Shown piece by piece: positions 1 to 10,795 of a stretch of 64,000 bases of DNA (within the stretch, counting starts at the first letter, position 1; the number at the start of each line of letters is the position of its first letter). This DNA comes from Spinellus fusiger (taxonomy: Eukaryota > Mucoromycota > Mucoromycetes > Mucorales > Phycomycetaceae), in the NCBI GenBank assembly GCA_025094145.1, contig JALLLS010000080.1, positions 1-64,000 of the forward strand, read 5' to 3'. The notes beneath the pieces were generated by a model. The model did not search any database. It was given only the letters and a program-made list of their open reading frames with translations, and had not been told where the DNA came from. The translations under genes and the position numbers were made by a program.

Positions 1-2420
1 CATGGTACCTTGTTTCCTATGCTTGACTATAGAGGCAGGGTTAATACCTTTGTAGTTGAAGGGTATACCAAGGTAGATAAACTCTTGGGCAATGGGCAGT
101 GGCTCTCCATAGAGCTTGAATAACGTTGAGGCAGACATGGTGATTGGAAGCACAACCTCACACTTGGATGGACTCCAACAGAAACCCACAGAGAAAGAGA
201 ATTGTTCAGCCAGCTGTAGCATTTGGTGCACCTCATGTGCCTTGCCAAAGATTGCAATGTCATCTGCAAAGAAGAGAGAGTTGATGGCTGTGGGCTGCTC
301 AGGCCTGTTGCTGCTGTTGCTGAGTGCTGCATGGTACTCTTCAAGTGATGCTGGTGATGTTGACTGCACAAATGTTGTTGTCTGTGGTGATGCTACACTT
401 CTGAACAAGCGGCCAGGGAGTTGATGTAAATAGAGTAGAGGTGGGGACTAAGAACAGAGCCCTGCAGCACACCTGTTACTGGAGAGAATGGCAATGAAAC
501 AAAGTTGTTCAATATCACAGCAACTGAGACATCATCAAATAGGTGGATGAGCAGAGCCAGGAGTGCAGGTGGTGTATTTCTCTTGTGTAAGGCATCCCAG
601 ATCACATTTCTATCTACTGTGTTATATGCTGCTTTGATGTCTAGATAGGCAACAACAGGGTAGTGGTGGTGTCTGCTGTAGTACCTCTTCATCAGGTTGT
701 GCAAGCACAGAGCCTGGTCCAGTGCACCTCGTCTTGGTCTGAAGCCACCTTGGGCAACATCCAGAGGAGGGGAGTACCTGTGCAGATCAGGGGCTAGGCA
801 TGTCTCAAACAGCTTTTGCAGTACAGAAGTCAGAGAAATTGGCCTATAGTTGGCTGGATCCTTAGGGTCACCCTTCTTGAAGATTGGAATGACTTGGGCC
901 TGGTGCCAGGAAAGAGGAACAATGGACCATTGCCAGCACATGGTGAACAGGAGAGACAAGATGGGTGAGACTAGGTGACCAATGGGCTTGAGCATTTCAG
1001 CTCTCAGATGGTCAGCTCCAGGTGCCTTGCAGTTTGGAAGCTTTTTCAGGGACATCTCTACCAAGGCAGAAGAAAAGGGTGAGTCATTGGCAGAAAATAC
1101 ACTTGTCTGTGTCACAGCTGGGCAGGGAGGACGTATTGCTGTTAGGAGAGAACCCCTGTATACAGTCTCAAGGTGCTGTCTCATGGCTTCAGCTGCTGCT
1201 TCAGGTCCATCTTCATGTTGGAAGGTTTGTTGGGGCTGCCTTCTCCTTCTGATCTGCTTCACCTTGGAAGTTGCCTTTACAAAGTCTTGCTCCATTTCTC
1301 TGCAGAAAGCCTGCCACTGCTGTCTCTTGGCTTTCTGTACTTCACTCCTGAATGCTTGCTTTGCTTCAGTGTGTCTTTGCCACCAAAGAACTTTGTCTAG
1401 GCCTCTTGCCATTCTCCATCTTCTATAGCATTGTTCTCTTCTGTTGACTGCTTCTTGAAGTGCCCCATTCCAGAACTTCTTCCAGTGCTTAGGTCTGGCT
1501 GCCTTTATACCAACAGAACTGTCAAGTGCCTTGTAAATGCAGCTATTGAGCTGGGCTGTGAGACCCTCAATGTCTGGGCAGGAGACTGGTGGATTCTCAA
1601 CTGCCAAGGCTAGTGTGCAAGAAAGATCAGTGACATAGGTACTGAATGTTTCTTTGTACAGGTCTACTACTTCTGACTCCAAGAGGTGGGACAGATTCCA
1701 AGTTCTTTGAACTGGTGGTGGTGTGGGTGGGGCAGAAGACATGTCATAGTCAAAGGAGAGACTAAGGAGCTTGTGGTCTGAACTCAGACTGAGGTTGTCA
1801 AAGACTTGCATGGATGTGTTGGCAAAGACACAGTTGGACAAGAACAGGTCTACAATGCTGGTCAATTGCTGCTCTTGACAAAATGAAAGGAATGTTGGGA
1901 GACCAAAGGCATGCATAATGTTGTGCACCTGGAGTTGGTGTTCCTCAATCAAGTCTATCAGTGCTGTTCCTCTGGGGTTGGTATCATGGTCACCAATGAT
2001 GCTACTAAGGCATGCATTTAGGTCACCACAGATGATGGTATCATCAAGCAAAGGAATGGAGTTGAGAACCTCTAGGGTAGCTTCAATAGAGAGAGAGGGT
2101 GGTAAGTAAAGGCATATAATTTTCAGGGAACCAAACTGGACACCAAGGGCATAGGGAGAGGGCATAGGAAGTTGGGTGACATGGAAAGGACAGGAAGGAG
2201 GGATGAGTGTACAGATACCCATTGAACCACAGAAGCTGTCTGCAACAGGCTTGCCATAGGTATGGAACTGTGTCCAGGGAGTAGGGTGACATGAGGGGGA
2301 GAGGAGCCAGGTTTCTGTTATGAAAAGCATAGAAAAGGAATGTGAGTGTGTCATAATATCATGTACCACAGACTGTTGAAGTCCATTGGCATTCCATAAG
2401 CCTATTGAGACTCTATTCAT
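1..2420 (-). pseudogene. LINE-A1 ORF2: endonuclease-reverse transcriptase, frameshifted
   Basis: The ORF is open for 675 codons from ATG 2420 (MNRVSIGLWNANG...) to a stop at 393. The N-terminal third is an apurinic-type endonuclease/exonuclease/phosphatase domain (ITETWL, GDLNACL, SDHKLLSL). The RT domain follows with NYRPISLTS, AYLDIKAAYNTVD and GVLQGSVLSP. The catalytic FADD motif is present but lies in another frame (FADDIAIFGK, about 256-285), so a frameshift separates the RT palm near 393. After it come SPSKCEV and YLGIPF, both shared with other family A copies. The start codon overlaps the ORF1 stop as ATGA (2420-2417). The protein would nick target DNA and prime reverse transcription. 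This copy cannot make it whole. Confidence 0.85.
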
Positions 2421-3376
2421 AACTCCATGTTGATGGAGGTGACAGATGATCTTCTTGGTGACCTGAGAGCATTCAGTGGATCATCTCTGTCCACATAGCC
2501 ATGGGGAGCAGGTCTTGCTGGCATGTCTTCATCAACAATCCACCCAACTAGATGGAATTCAGTGGCTACTGCATAGGCAACATGTGGTCTATGTATTTCA
2601 TGGAAACAAGGCAATGGTTTCTGTGCAGGTGCATGGCTTCTTGTATCAAGTCTGCCTCAGAGTATGTCTCATACTTTGGATCTGCCAGGTGCTTTGGGTC
2701 CAAGGGGTCAAAGTCACTGTAGACCTCAATCTTGGCCTTGGTCAAGATTGCAGTAACTTCCTGGGCATACTGGACATGCACAAGAAGGCCAAGAACAGAG
2801 CAAGCAGGGAAAAGACATCTAGGACTCTTCCAGTGTCAAGGCCAACAGTTCTAAGAAGCTTTCTGGCTTCTGGGCAGTTGATTCTTCTTCCTCTGGGATA
2901 TACACATATGTGTAACCTTTCGGGCCTTCGGGGATTGAAAAGACACGTGCGGCGGATGCTACTTGCTTTTCTGATTGTCTGGGTATGTTTTGTGTCACTG
3001 GGCAATGCATTTTGGTGACAGTAGCCCAGGAAGAATCCTTGGCTGTCTTCACTGTTTCTGGGACTTTTGGGGGTGCAGGTAGCATCACATGGGGCTGGGA
3101 CTGCTCTGGGACTGTTGGGCGGACTGCTAGCAATGCCTTGAGCTTTGCCACTTCTTCTCTAAGCCTCTGGTTCTCTTCCTGGAGGGCCTCAAAGGCATCC
3201 AGTCTCTACTCCTGTCTCTGGTTTTTGGCCTCTAGCTCCTCAAACTTTTTGGAGAGCGACGTGACTGCTGCCAAAAATTCTTTCTGGCTGGACATTGGGG
3301 GTGTCTGGTGGTGGTGCTGTTGTTCTGGTTGTTGGTCTTCTAATGGTCTCTTTTTACTTGAAACACTGTAGCTCAT
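2417..3376 (-). pseudogene. LINE-A1 ORF1: coiled-coil nucleic-acid-binding protein, broken
   Basis: The first in-frame ATG is at 3376. The start of the protein is rich in Q, H and P, then forms a heptad-like coiled coil (MSSQKEFLAAVTSLSKKFEE...). An in-frame TAG just after KNQRQE (about 3206) interrupts the coil, which resumes in the same frame as RLDAFEALQEENQRLREE. A frameshift near 2819 leads to a segment with AQEVTAILTKAKIEVYSD, and a second shift near 2600 leads to the C-terminal end (...SINMEL, stop 2417-2419). No zinc knuckle is visible. LINE ORF1 proteins package element RNA. The role here is inferred from position and the coiled coil. Confidence 0.7.
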
Positions 3377-3563
3377 GCAAATATTGTTGGAGAGTGCTGA
3401 AACTTGGAGGGTAGGTTCCTTGGTAATGGATGTAGATGGATGGGTTGTTGTTTTGGATGGATGCAGTGTTTTGGTGGAGATCGGCAATGGATTTTTTTCT
3501 TGAAACGGAACACTTACAGATGTTGGATACCGCCTTAAAAAAAAGCTTAGCAGAAAGAAAGAT

Positions 3564-3635
3564 TCCGCATTGGTCTAGTGGTTATGATCCGTCGCTTTCA
3601 CCGTCGTGACCGGGGTTCGATTCCCCGATGTGGAA
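3564..3635 (+). tRNA. tRNA-Glu (anticodon UUC)
   Basis: A 72-nt cloverleaf can be folded by eye. The acceptor TCCGCAT pairs with ATGTGGA (one G-U), with discriminator A at 3635. The D-arm TGGTCTAGTGGTTA is the usual A box and the T-arm GGTTCGATTCC is the B box. The anticodon loop CTTTCAC gives anticodon TTC. A run of four T follows at once as a Pol III terminator. The anticodon stem (CGTCG/CGTCG) has a central U-U mismatch, so the gene may be slightly degenerate, or the mismatch may be tolerated. It is isolated between a LINE 5' end and an LTR-like repeat. Confidence 0.9.
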
Positions 3636-3644
3636 TTTTAATTT

Positions 3645-4192
3645 GCATTGTTTTAACAATTTTTTTATTGAATAAAGAAAGACTCCTTATTTATACTTTT
3701 TGTGGGTGCTTATCCTTCAGTGGCATTCTACCTTTTGGTAGTTAATGATTAGTCCATGGCATAGCTTATTGATAGATGCAACTGTATGGTTGGTGTAGAT
3801 GATTTATCCTATGGTAGTTTACATAGGTATAGCTTTATGGTTGGTATAGCTGTTCTACCTAATGGTAGACTACATGTTGGAGCCTTATGGTTGGTTTATT
3901 GAATAAGCACACCATTATAGAGCCATCTATTATGTCTTCACTTTTAATTGCCTTTGATAGGTCTTATTTAATCCACTAAGGATTTATAGATGAAGGCAGC
4001 TCATTAAGTGTCCAATAATAATTTGAGCTTAGAAGGTTGATTTGTAGTTACAACCAATCAGTGAGATGATACAGAGATGTACTATGTTACTTGTGTGCAC
4101 TCAAGCTTTTATAGAGTATTCTGAATGTCACAGCACACTACTTGTGTTGACTTATTCATAGAGAGTCTTTGGATTGAAGTTGGAACACAACA
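3645..4192 (-). repeat. LTR-like repeat, copy a (minus orientation)
   Basis: This repeat of about 0.55 kb matches the 505-bp LTRs at 54128-54632 and 61004-61508. It has the same ACTTTTTGTGGGTGCTTATC block, the CCAATCAGTGAGATGATACA block and the terminal GGAACACAACA. Read on the minus strand it starts TGTTGTGTTCC, has CTATAAAAGC as a possible TATA box and contains AATAAA near its end. Repeated short motifs of the form TATGGTWG fill the middle. The end near the tRNA differs from the other copies and shows no target duplication, so the left limit is approximate. Confidence 0.65.
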
Positions 4193-4981
4193 CTGGGCCT
4201 TCCCAACCCACCATCAAGTCCACACTTTATGGTATTGCATCCTCTACAAAAAAGCTCCCATTCCACTCTTTTCTCCATACCATTATGCCTCTACAGTTCC
4301 CCACCACCTTATGCCCTATTTGAAATCTCAAAGAGGATACATTGTGTTGTAATCATAAAGACAATGCTAGCAGTCACAGACCAATTTTTAAGTTGTCTCC
4401 TTTCTACAACATAATTCATAGTTAAGACACCACATATTAAAGTCTACTGAACAGGCCATTATTTGACAAGCATCCTAAAACAGTAATAGATCATATTCAG
4501 TACACAGCCACTTGTCTATTTATACTAAATAGACATGTCAAAATTGTTTTAATAAAAGCATCTTGTTTTGAGTCTGATTAATTCCCTTTCAAATTTAACA
4601 CATTGGAACATTTCCTCTTTCTATACCCCATCAAGTTCTTGGTCTGGTCTTCTTGTTGGTCTATGCACTTTGGTATAACATCCATAGCATCAAGTCTTCA
4701 AGAGGCTTTCTTCTCACTGTCCTTACCTCACTCCAAATCTTCCCTTCCCACTGTCATCATTTTTAGCTGTTTCCTGCTTGCACGTTGGCACCAACACTGG
4801 CTCACTGTCTTTCAAGACCAGCTTTTCTCCTCTCCTCTCATCCTCTCTTCTGCCACCAGACTCTTACAACAGTTCACTGCTGACATGGATCCAGTCAATC
4901 CCCCACAAAAGGCTCCACTCTCCTCCAAGCCCTAACATTATAAAACAAAAACCCATACAAAAAGAAATTGAAACTCATATA
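4193..4981 (+). mobile_element. LINE family B 3' fragment, split by a solo LTR
   Basis: The translation on both sides of the solo LTR (4193-4340 and 4601-4935) lines up with the C-terminal end of the LINE-B protein at 59.3-59.75 kb. HHQVHTLWYCILYKK aligns with HHSAQNVWYRALHSK, and EHFLFLYPIKFLVWSS with THFLFACPVKLATWNS. The zinc-binding cysteines of the zf-RVT tail are partly lost. Codons are open from 4603 to a stop at 4935, followed by an A-rich tail near 4945-4993. This is the 3' end of an old insertion. Only protein-level similarity is visible. Confidence 0.6.
4345..4600 (+). repeat. Solo LTR (256 bp, TG...CA) with 5-bp TSD CATTG
   Basis: The repeat begins TGTTGTAATC and ends AAATTTAACA. 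It is flanked by the direct duplication CATTG at 4340-4344 and 4601-4605. A second copy of the same length lies at 60106-60361 with its own duplication. AATAAAAGC near the end is a plausible polyadenylation signal. TG..CA ends with 5-bp duplications are typical of LTR retrotransposons reduced by LTR-LTR recombination. The orientation is assigned from the AATAAA signal. Confidence 0.85.
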
Positions 4982-5022
4982 AACAAAAAAAAATAGATAG
5001 TGATTCTCTTTTAGTTACCTAA

Positions 5023-5421
5023 TTAGATTTTCACAATAAATCCAATCTCAGTCTCCTTTACAAAAAAAAACCATTGCTGAGCAGTGTGTGGGTTGATTTG
5101 AAGTTTCAGTGCAGCAGCTCTGATGCTCATACCCCTTTCATAAATCAATACAAATAGCTGCTCTTTCTTAGAATCTTTGAAGTGCCTGTGGATGCCAGGA
5201 GCTCTGTTATCCTCTTCCATATTGACATCTCTGTCTATGGATGGTTGTACAGTTCTTTTTTCTGGCTTCTCTGGTGGTTTGAGGTCAAGGTACACCCTAA
5301 AATTTGTAACTGTCTCAATGTGGTACATCTCCTTGTCTACCTCCATCTCCATTACTGTAACAGCCATTCCTTTATCATTATAGATATTTCCTTGGCTGTC
5401 TTTGTGCACAATGTTATTCAT
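5023..5421 (-). pseudogene. DDE transposase N-terminal (helix-turn-helix) fragment
   Basis: The ORF has 132 codons from ATG 5421. Residues about 85-125 form a homeodomain-like helix-turn-helix (SIRAAALKLQINPHTAQQW), which in my recollection resembles the N-terminus of a Tc1/mariner-type DDE transposase family common in Mucorales. The first 80 residues (NIVHKDSQGNIYNDKG...) look like the acidic leader of those proteins. No DDE catalytic region follows; the frame ends at a stop soon after the HTH. It is most likely a truncated transposon relic, though a small domesticated DNA-binding protein cannot be excluded. Confidence 0.5.
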
Positions 5422-6128
5422 TTTTTAAGAAAAGTAAAATGTAAGAAAACCTCAAGTACTTAGAATATGCCAGTTTTAAATCTTTTACTATGCCAAATCT
5501 TAATTAATTAATGCAATGTATTTTATCCTATTAGTATGCCAAGTTTTAATTTATTAATGCAATATATTTTTCTCTAAAAGTGCTGTCTTTGATCTTAGAT
5601 ATCAAAGGAATCTGGCCAGTTAATGTGTGGTTAAACTCTGCTCTTTATTTATTCAAATGTACACTTCTTTTATACTTATTTTCTCTTACTATTCTACTAC
5701 TATAAGATATGATGTCAGGTATACATTTGCTGATATGCTGCAAGAGTGTCAATGACATAATGCTTTGTAGTATTCTGTGTTGCTCACACATCACTACTAC
5801 CTTTCATCATTTTTCTTTTTAGTTGCTCAGGGACACAAATGACAAAACATCCATTTTTGGAAAGCAGTCTTATGACAAAAGTGTGACAATCTTATATATT
5901 AAAAAAACATTCCTTAGCAGTTAGCAATTTGTAAAAAACAGTCACACATCCTTTTGTTGGACACCCTCTTTTTGCTGGACATATAAGCCTTATTTTGAGC
6001 AGACAAGTGGATAGTTGATATGAATTTTGCCAGACATGTCAGCATTTCTTGAGTGAGTGAGCAAACAGGGAAGAAGTAGGAAGCCATCTTAGTACTCTTC
6101 TTCTTTTTTCTCTTCTAAAGTTATTTAA
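5422..6128. other. AT-rich DNA with no recognised feature
   Basis: No coding segment, tRNA or long repeat was recognised. The sequence is AT-rich and sits between a transposase relic and the Helitron fragment, so the undetected 5' part of the Helitron may lie here. Confidence 0.5.
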
Positions 6129-7443
6129 ATGCCAAATCAAAATGTATACTGCATAAGCTGCTCACAGCCTGGACATTCTTGCAGAACTCATTGCAGTTGC
6201 CCTCTTAATTCTGTAAACCAACAGAATGAGCAAATGGAGGTTGACATTGAAGAAATTGACAGTGGTATACAAGAAGCTGAGACATCAAATATGGTCATTC
6301 AATGTACTAGCTGTTGCAAATATGGTCATTTGCGCAAAAGTCATTGTAACTGTCCAAACAATGATAGAAACCAAAGAGAAAGCAGAGACACTATTGTGAA
6401 TACTGTACATCACTTTCTGAGCTGTGGTCAAGCTGGACATTGATGTGCTAGCAGCCACCAATGCCCTAATAACAGAGTGAACAGCCAAGTATCTATGTAT
6501 TGTATTGGTAGAAGAGATGATGACTGTGAACCTGCTTGGGATGGTTTGGAGCATATGCATCTAAAGTGTAGTTTTTGTGGTGCATTAATGTGGTTAGATG
6601 AAAAGAAGAGTGGTAGCATTTTAAAATCACGTTTTCAATTATGTTGTGGACTTGGTAAGAAAGCTAATCTTCAGATTGTCTGATTAACCTTTTACTATCA
6701 TTAAACAGGCAAATACATATTGGAGCCATTACACTCTACTCCTTCCACCATAAGTGAACTTCTGCAAGACAACACTGAACAGTCAAAAGAGTTTAAGAGA
6801 AACATAAGAGCATATAACAATGCTCTTGGATTCACTTTTTTGGTGTTAAGTTGGACACTCAAGTCCAAAACAGCTGTGGTAGGGCCTATGCTTTCCATAT
6901 ACATAGAAGCCTTTATCATTGCATAGGATCACTCTTACCTGAAGAAGGTGCACAGCCTAATTTCTCTCAAATATATGTATTTGATACAGTCAATGAGACA
7001 AACAATAGACATGCTGTATCCAACCATGTCAATCCTGGAACCTTGGAAAGGCTACAGGGTTTAATGCATGAAATCAACCCATATGTTTTAGATATCAAAA
7101 CAATGGCACAATTAGTATCTGAGTTGCCTGCCAGTGTGCCTGATATCAGTATGATATTTTGTTCAGAAGGTGGTTCTGATCCTTGACAATACAACAGACC
7201 CACAACATCAATAGAAGTTGGTGTTTTAATCATTGGTAGTGGTAATTGTCAGGGTTCTCTTTTTGTTTGTTTAGCCTTTTTGATTTTGGCTATGTGTTTA
7301 ATAGGTAATAAGAATCAAGAGGCCCCAAAAAGCAAAGATATTGTGATAAGGCCAAAGAATGGTGGCTTATTGCAAAGAATTAGTGAGATGAATCAGTTGT
7401 ATGATCCTATGAGCTATGTACTTCTTTTCCCTGACAGACAGTT
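6129..7443 (+). pseudogene. Helitron Rep/helicase N-terminal region, truncated and frameshifted
   Basis: Three zinc-knuckle-like repeats start the reading (CISCSQPGHSCRTHCSCPLN, then CTSCCKYGHLRKSHCNCP, then a third cut by TGA near 6440). Next is the block CSFCGALMWLDEKKSG...CCGLGKKANL, then the Helitron_like_N pattern RNIRAYNNALGFTFLG, HIHRSLYHCIGSLLPEEG, NRHAVSNHVNPGTLERLQG, YNRPTTSIEVG, and finally LQRISEMNQLYDPMSYVLLFP. These lie in order but in different frames, with shifts near 6680 and 6845 and stops near 7185. Fungal Helitrons use this region ahead of a HUH Rep nuclease and a Pif1-type helicase. Both are absent: the homology stops at the inverted-repeat boundary at 7444. Confidence 0.8.
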
Positions 7444-7718
7444 AGGTTCTCTATTGTTCAAAATATAGAAACAAAAGGTGTGTTTGGTAATGTAAGAAGT
7501 ATATTTTGCAAAGCTTTTGATGTCTAAAGAATAGCTAGCTTTTATACCTTTTCTAATCATAACAGCCTATCTAAAAATACTAGAGCAATTTCTTCTGAAA
7601 CATTAGCCAAGTCTTTCCATCACCTCAGCATATTGAGTGTATGAGGCTTCCTAATTTTCAATAATATGAATACATGCTCAGTCAATGACCATAATGTCAA
7701 AATAAGCATGATGAAGTA

Positions 7719-9417
7719 CAGTTCAAAGTATTTCTATTTTTGGGTGTTGGTTGCTATTTGTGCATTGGGTATTTTAGCCACCCTATGAGATTGTTTGAAA
7801 AAATAAGAATAAACATTGAAACACTTCAAATACATAAGTGAAAAAAATAATGCAAAGAGAGAAGAGATGGAAAGAAAAGAGAATATAAAACCTCAATGAG
7901 GGGAAAATGATGAAAAATGATGAAACATGAGAAATGATTGTAAATGAGAATTATGAATAGACATCCAAAAGACCATAAAGTCAGCAAGGAAACCAGGACA
8001 CCAAAAAGATAACTGTCATCCTGTGGTGATTTGAAATCCAATGAGAGATACTTAGAGCAACTTGGACAATTCTCAGGACACAAATATAACAACTACACTA
8101 GCAGCTCCTGGCTTTGCTAAACGGGTTAAGAATGGGTGGTAGAGGAGAGATCAGAGGAGGTGAGGATACAGTGTCTGTTGCTGAAGGAGTCTTTGCACTC
8201 TATGGCAGCATTGGCATTCCTGCTCAACACACCCATCAGCAGCCTCAATGAGCAAGCTACCAGCTGATGGCTCTACCTTAAAGTCTTGAGTAAACGTGGC
8301 TTGATCAATGGCTTGCAGCAGTATTAACAAACTGGGCCAAAGATCTTGCCATTTAACAAAAGACTTAACCATGTGCAGCAGAAGATTTAGACAATAGTCA
8401 ATTGGATGAACGTCTTGTGGTGGTGTAGGAACTAAGAAGAACAAGAACGTGGAGCATTCATGGTCAACAAATGTGCAAGTGAGAAAGTGGTCCCAATTGG
8501 CAGATAGGTGGCCACATTGGCAAGGAACTGAAGGTGCTGGTGGTAACCAAGCAATCCTCCATTTTAGTAGACAATGTCTTTCTTTGCACATGCATGGTAG
8601 TAGAAGAATTGGATTCCAAACAGGTCTACATAGTCCACGGGCTACCATCACCAGCAGATTCTTGCCACATACTAGACTAGTAATTTCACTTTGAAGACGT
8701 TCAAGATAACCTACTTTTAATGGATATTTAGGAGGGTTGTGAGCCCATCCTATTCTTTGAGCATTTTGCCAGAGTACATTGCCACGTAGCTTAATCCATC
8801 TGGCTTTACTCTGGGGTGCTTCAAGCTGCAGGACAAGGCACCAGAGGAGGGTGTCTTCAGGAAGGGTAGCTGCACGCTCAACAAATTTGGCTTGCAGATA
8901 AAGAAAACAAGAGTATATGTTAGGGAGGGCAGCTAATTGGGCAACCTGGATTGTTCCAAACCTAGCAGTAGCAGATCTAGCAAGACAAAGTCTCAGACAA
9001 GCAGACTGACAGATTTGTAGTGGGCAGATGCCTAGTCTATTGACATTACAAATAGCCAACCCATACTCAAGGATAGGCCAAACAAAAACAGTATACACTC
9101 TTAGGGCTGCTGTAATCCCAAAGCCATACATGTTTACACCCATTCCTCTCAGCTTTTGCATCACTGCAATTGCCTTGACTTGTGAGTGTGAGAAAAGTGC
9201 ATCTTGGTTAATGCCTTGACATAAAAAGGGGATACCAAGGTACTTGAAAGTATCACAGGTTGGAAGCTTGTTGCCATAGAGGTAAAATGGCACATTGGCT
9301 GGGGCATTGAGTACTTCACATTTGGAGGGACTCCATTTGTAACCAAGGAGGGTCAAGTGAATTTTGGCAAGTGCCAGCATTTGATGTATATCTTCTGGGC
9401 AGCCCATAAGAGCCACA
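7719..9417 (-). mobile_element. LINE family A, 5'-truncated copy in the left arm
   Basis: This is the LINE-A 3' part only: the distal RT, the C-terminal region and the 3' UTR ending (in minus reading) ...ATACTTTGAACTG. It is flanked by the 12-bp direct repeat CATGATGAAGTA at 7707-7718 and 9418-9429, as expected of a target-primed insertion. The same 12 bp, inverted, follow the LINE in the other arm at 13819-13830. Confidence 0.85.
8151..9416 (-). pseudogene. LINE-A ORF2 C-terminal half (left arm)
   Basis: The frame is open for 421 codons and starts inside the RT just after the YADD motif (ALMGCPEDIHQM...). It contains SPSKCEV and FKYLGIPF of the RT/thumb, then a long C-terminal region with CQCGHLSANWDHFLTC, a cysteine/histidine motif near the end. 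The catalytic palm is missing because of the 5' truncation. The stop (LYPHLL, TGA) is a CGA-to-TGA change relative to the copy at 46.6-48.9 kb, so the ancestral protein was longer. Confidence 0.85.
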
Positions 9418-9429
9418 CATGATGAAGTA

Positions 9430-10793
9430 CAGTGTCACATCAAAAAGCTAAAATATTTTTTACATTCTGATATGATTCTTGTTTATGGAAATACTCATTC
9501 TTTGTCATAAAAACACACATTAAACACACAGTAGAGACTTGAAAATTGGATAAAGTATAAAGAAGGTCATCAAGATAATATATACAGATTTATTAGGTGG
9601 AAACCCTTAGTGTTTGGTGTTTCCAACCTTGGCCTTAATAACAGTCCTACATCTCCAATGCATGCTGTTGGTGAGGGCGTTGTTGACAGTCTTGGGTATT
9701 TTTTCTCACTCTTGCACCAGGAGAGCCTTCAGATCCTGGAGGGTGCTCCTTGGGGTCATCTTCTTTCTGACTGCTCTGTTGAGCTCCTCCCAAAGATGCT
9801 CAATTGGGTTCAGGTCAGGGCTCTGAGAGGGCTCCCCCTCCATAGTGACTATGCCCCTCCCATCCTTCCATTTCCTAGTCTCCTTACTAGTATGGCAACT
9901 GGCATTGTTCTCTTGAAGAACATAGCCTACCACTGGATTCAGTGCATTAAAACAAGCCAGCTTGGGGCAATAGGCCATTTCTAAAATACTGGTGTATTTG
10001 GCACTATTGATGAATCCCTCTACCACAGCAAGTCTACCAACACCTTCACCAGAAAAGGAACCTCACACCATCACCCCACTACCACCAAACTTCATTGTTG
10101 GCTTCACATTCTTTGGGAGAATTCCCTCCTTCTTTCTGTGCACTACTCTGTTGCAGTGGTTGTTGCTCATTAGCTAGTACTTGAACTCATTGGACCAGAT
10201 GACTGTCATCCAGTCTTCATCTGTCTAGTGAAGGTAGGTCCTAGTCCAAGTAAGCCCCAACTTCTTGTTTTTAATGATGAGAGAAGGGTTCTTAACAACC
10301 CTGAAAGAAGAAAGGCCAATCCTCTTTATCATTTCTCTAAAAGTGCTCATGCACACTTTGGTGGTCATCTGCTTGCAAAGTTGATCTATTGTCTGAAATG
10401 AATCCCTTTCCATCTCGTATACAAACTCTCTCTTGTCCCTCAACTTCAGAACAGGCTTGCGCCCAGAGCTCTTCCCTGCTTTGAAACAGCCGGTTTCCTT
10501 GTACCTCTTCATGATGAGGCTGACAGTGGGCTGACTGACACCAAACATAGCTACAATGTCTGTCTGTCTGGTGCCATTTATGGTGGCCTTGTGTACAATG
10601 AGTTTATAAGTAAAGTTGTCAGTATTTCTCTTTCTGTTTCCAATAGGCTTGGTGGTTTTCTTTGGTGGTGTTAGACATGATAAATATGATAGCAGAAAAA
10701 GAAGAAATGAGGAATGTGTAAAAAAAAAGTTTTTTTTATAGCAAAATTAGAGTTGGAAAATGAAAAATATTTTAGTTTTTTGATGTGACACTG
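9430..10793 (-). mobile_element. Tc1/mariner element (copy Tc1-B) with TIRs and TA duplication
   Basis: The terminal inverted repeats start CAGTGTCACATCAAAAA at 9430 and end as the complement at 10793. TA flanks both sides (9428-9429 and 10794-10795). The element is 1,364 bp and holds one decayed transposase on the minus strand. It sits at the centre of the large inverted repeat, within the 12-bp LINE target duplication. Confidence 0.93.
9607..10678 (-). pseudogene. Tc1-type DDE transposase, decayed
   Basis: The reading starts near ATG 10678. Recognisable pieces are the paired-like HTH (MFGVSQPTVSLIMKRYKETG, DSFQTIDQLCKQMTTKV) at 10225-10548 and the C-terminal part at 9706-10026 with SPDLNPIEHLWEELNRAV, which carries the third catalytic acid. 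Stops and frameshifts separate them. The second catalytic position reads LQENNAS where the Tc1-A copy has LQEDNAS, so that aspartate is lost. The element cannot move itself. Confidence 0.88.
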
Positions 10794-10795
10794 TA

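Larger units (their letters stand above)
1..3535 (-). mobile_element. LINE family A, copy A1 (non-LTR retrotransposon, runs off window)
   Basis: This is a two-ORF LINE read right to left. ORF1 begins near 3376 and ORF2 at 2420. ORF2 carries an endonuclease followed by reverse transcriptase and continues off the left edge, so the 3' end is outside the window. The 5' limit is approximate and lies about 30 bp upstream of the tRNA-Glu gene at 3564. The copy is dead: ORF1 has an internal stop and frameshifts, and ORF2 shifts frame near 393. The RT core resembles the other family A copies (10.8-13.8, 46.6-48.9 and 62.1-64 kb) but is clearly diverged from them. Confidence 0.88.
7444..9417. repeat. 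Left arm of a 1,974-bp inverted repeat
   Basis: This segment reads as the reverse complement of 12114-14087. Both arms are exactly 1,974 bp long and I saw no difference where I compared them; the long open frame in each arm encodes the same 421 residues. Each arm holds about 275 bp of non-LINE flank, a 12-bp target sequence (CATGATGAAGTA or its complement) and 1.7 kb of LINE-A 3' sequence. Outside the arm lies the Helitron fragment; inside lie a Tc1 element and more LINE-A. Confidence 0.9.

Noticed and set aside
982..1428. Long plus-strand open frames opposite LINE ORF2, and similar antisense frames at 8449, 9028, 12837 and 47954
   Set aside because: They are mirror frames of the reverse transcriptase and recur only because the LINE copies recur. 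No family motif.
3564..4192. A SINE made of a tRNA-Glu head and a tail body
   Set aside because: The tRNA gene is complete and followed at once by a TTTT terminator, and the downstream repeat exists elsewhere without a tRNA head (54128, 61004).
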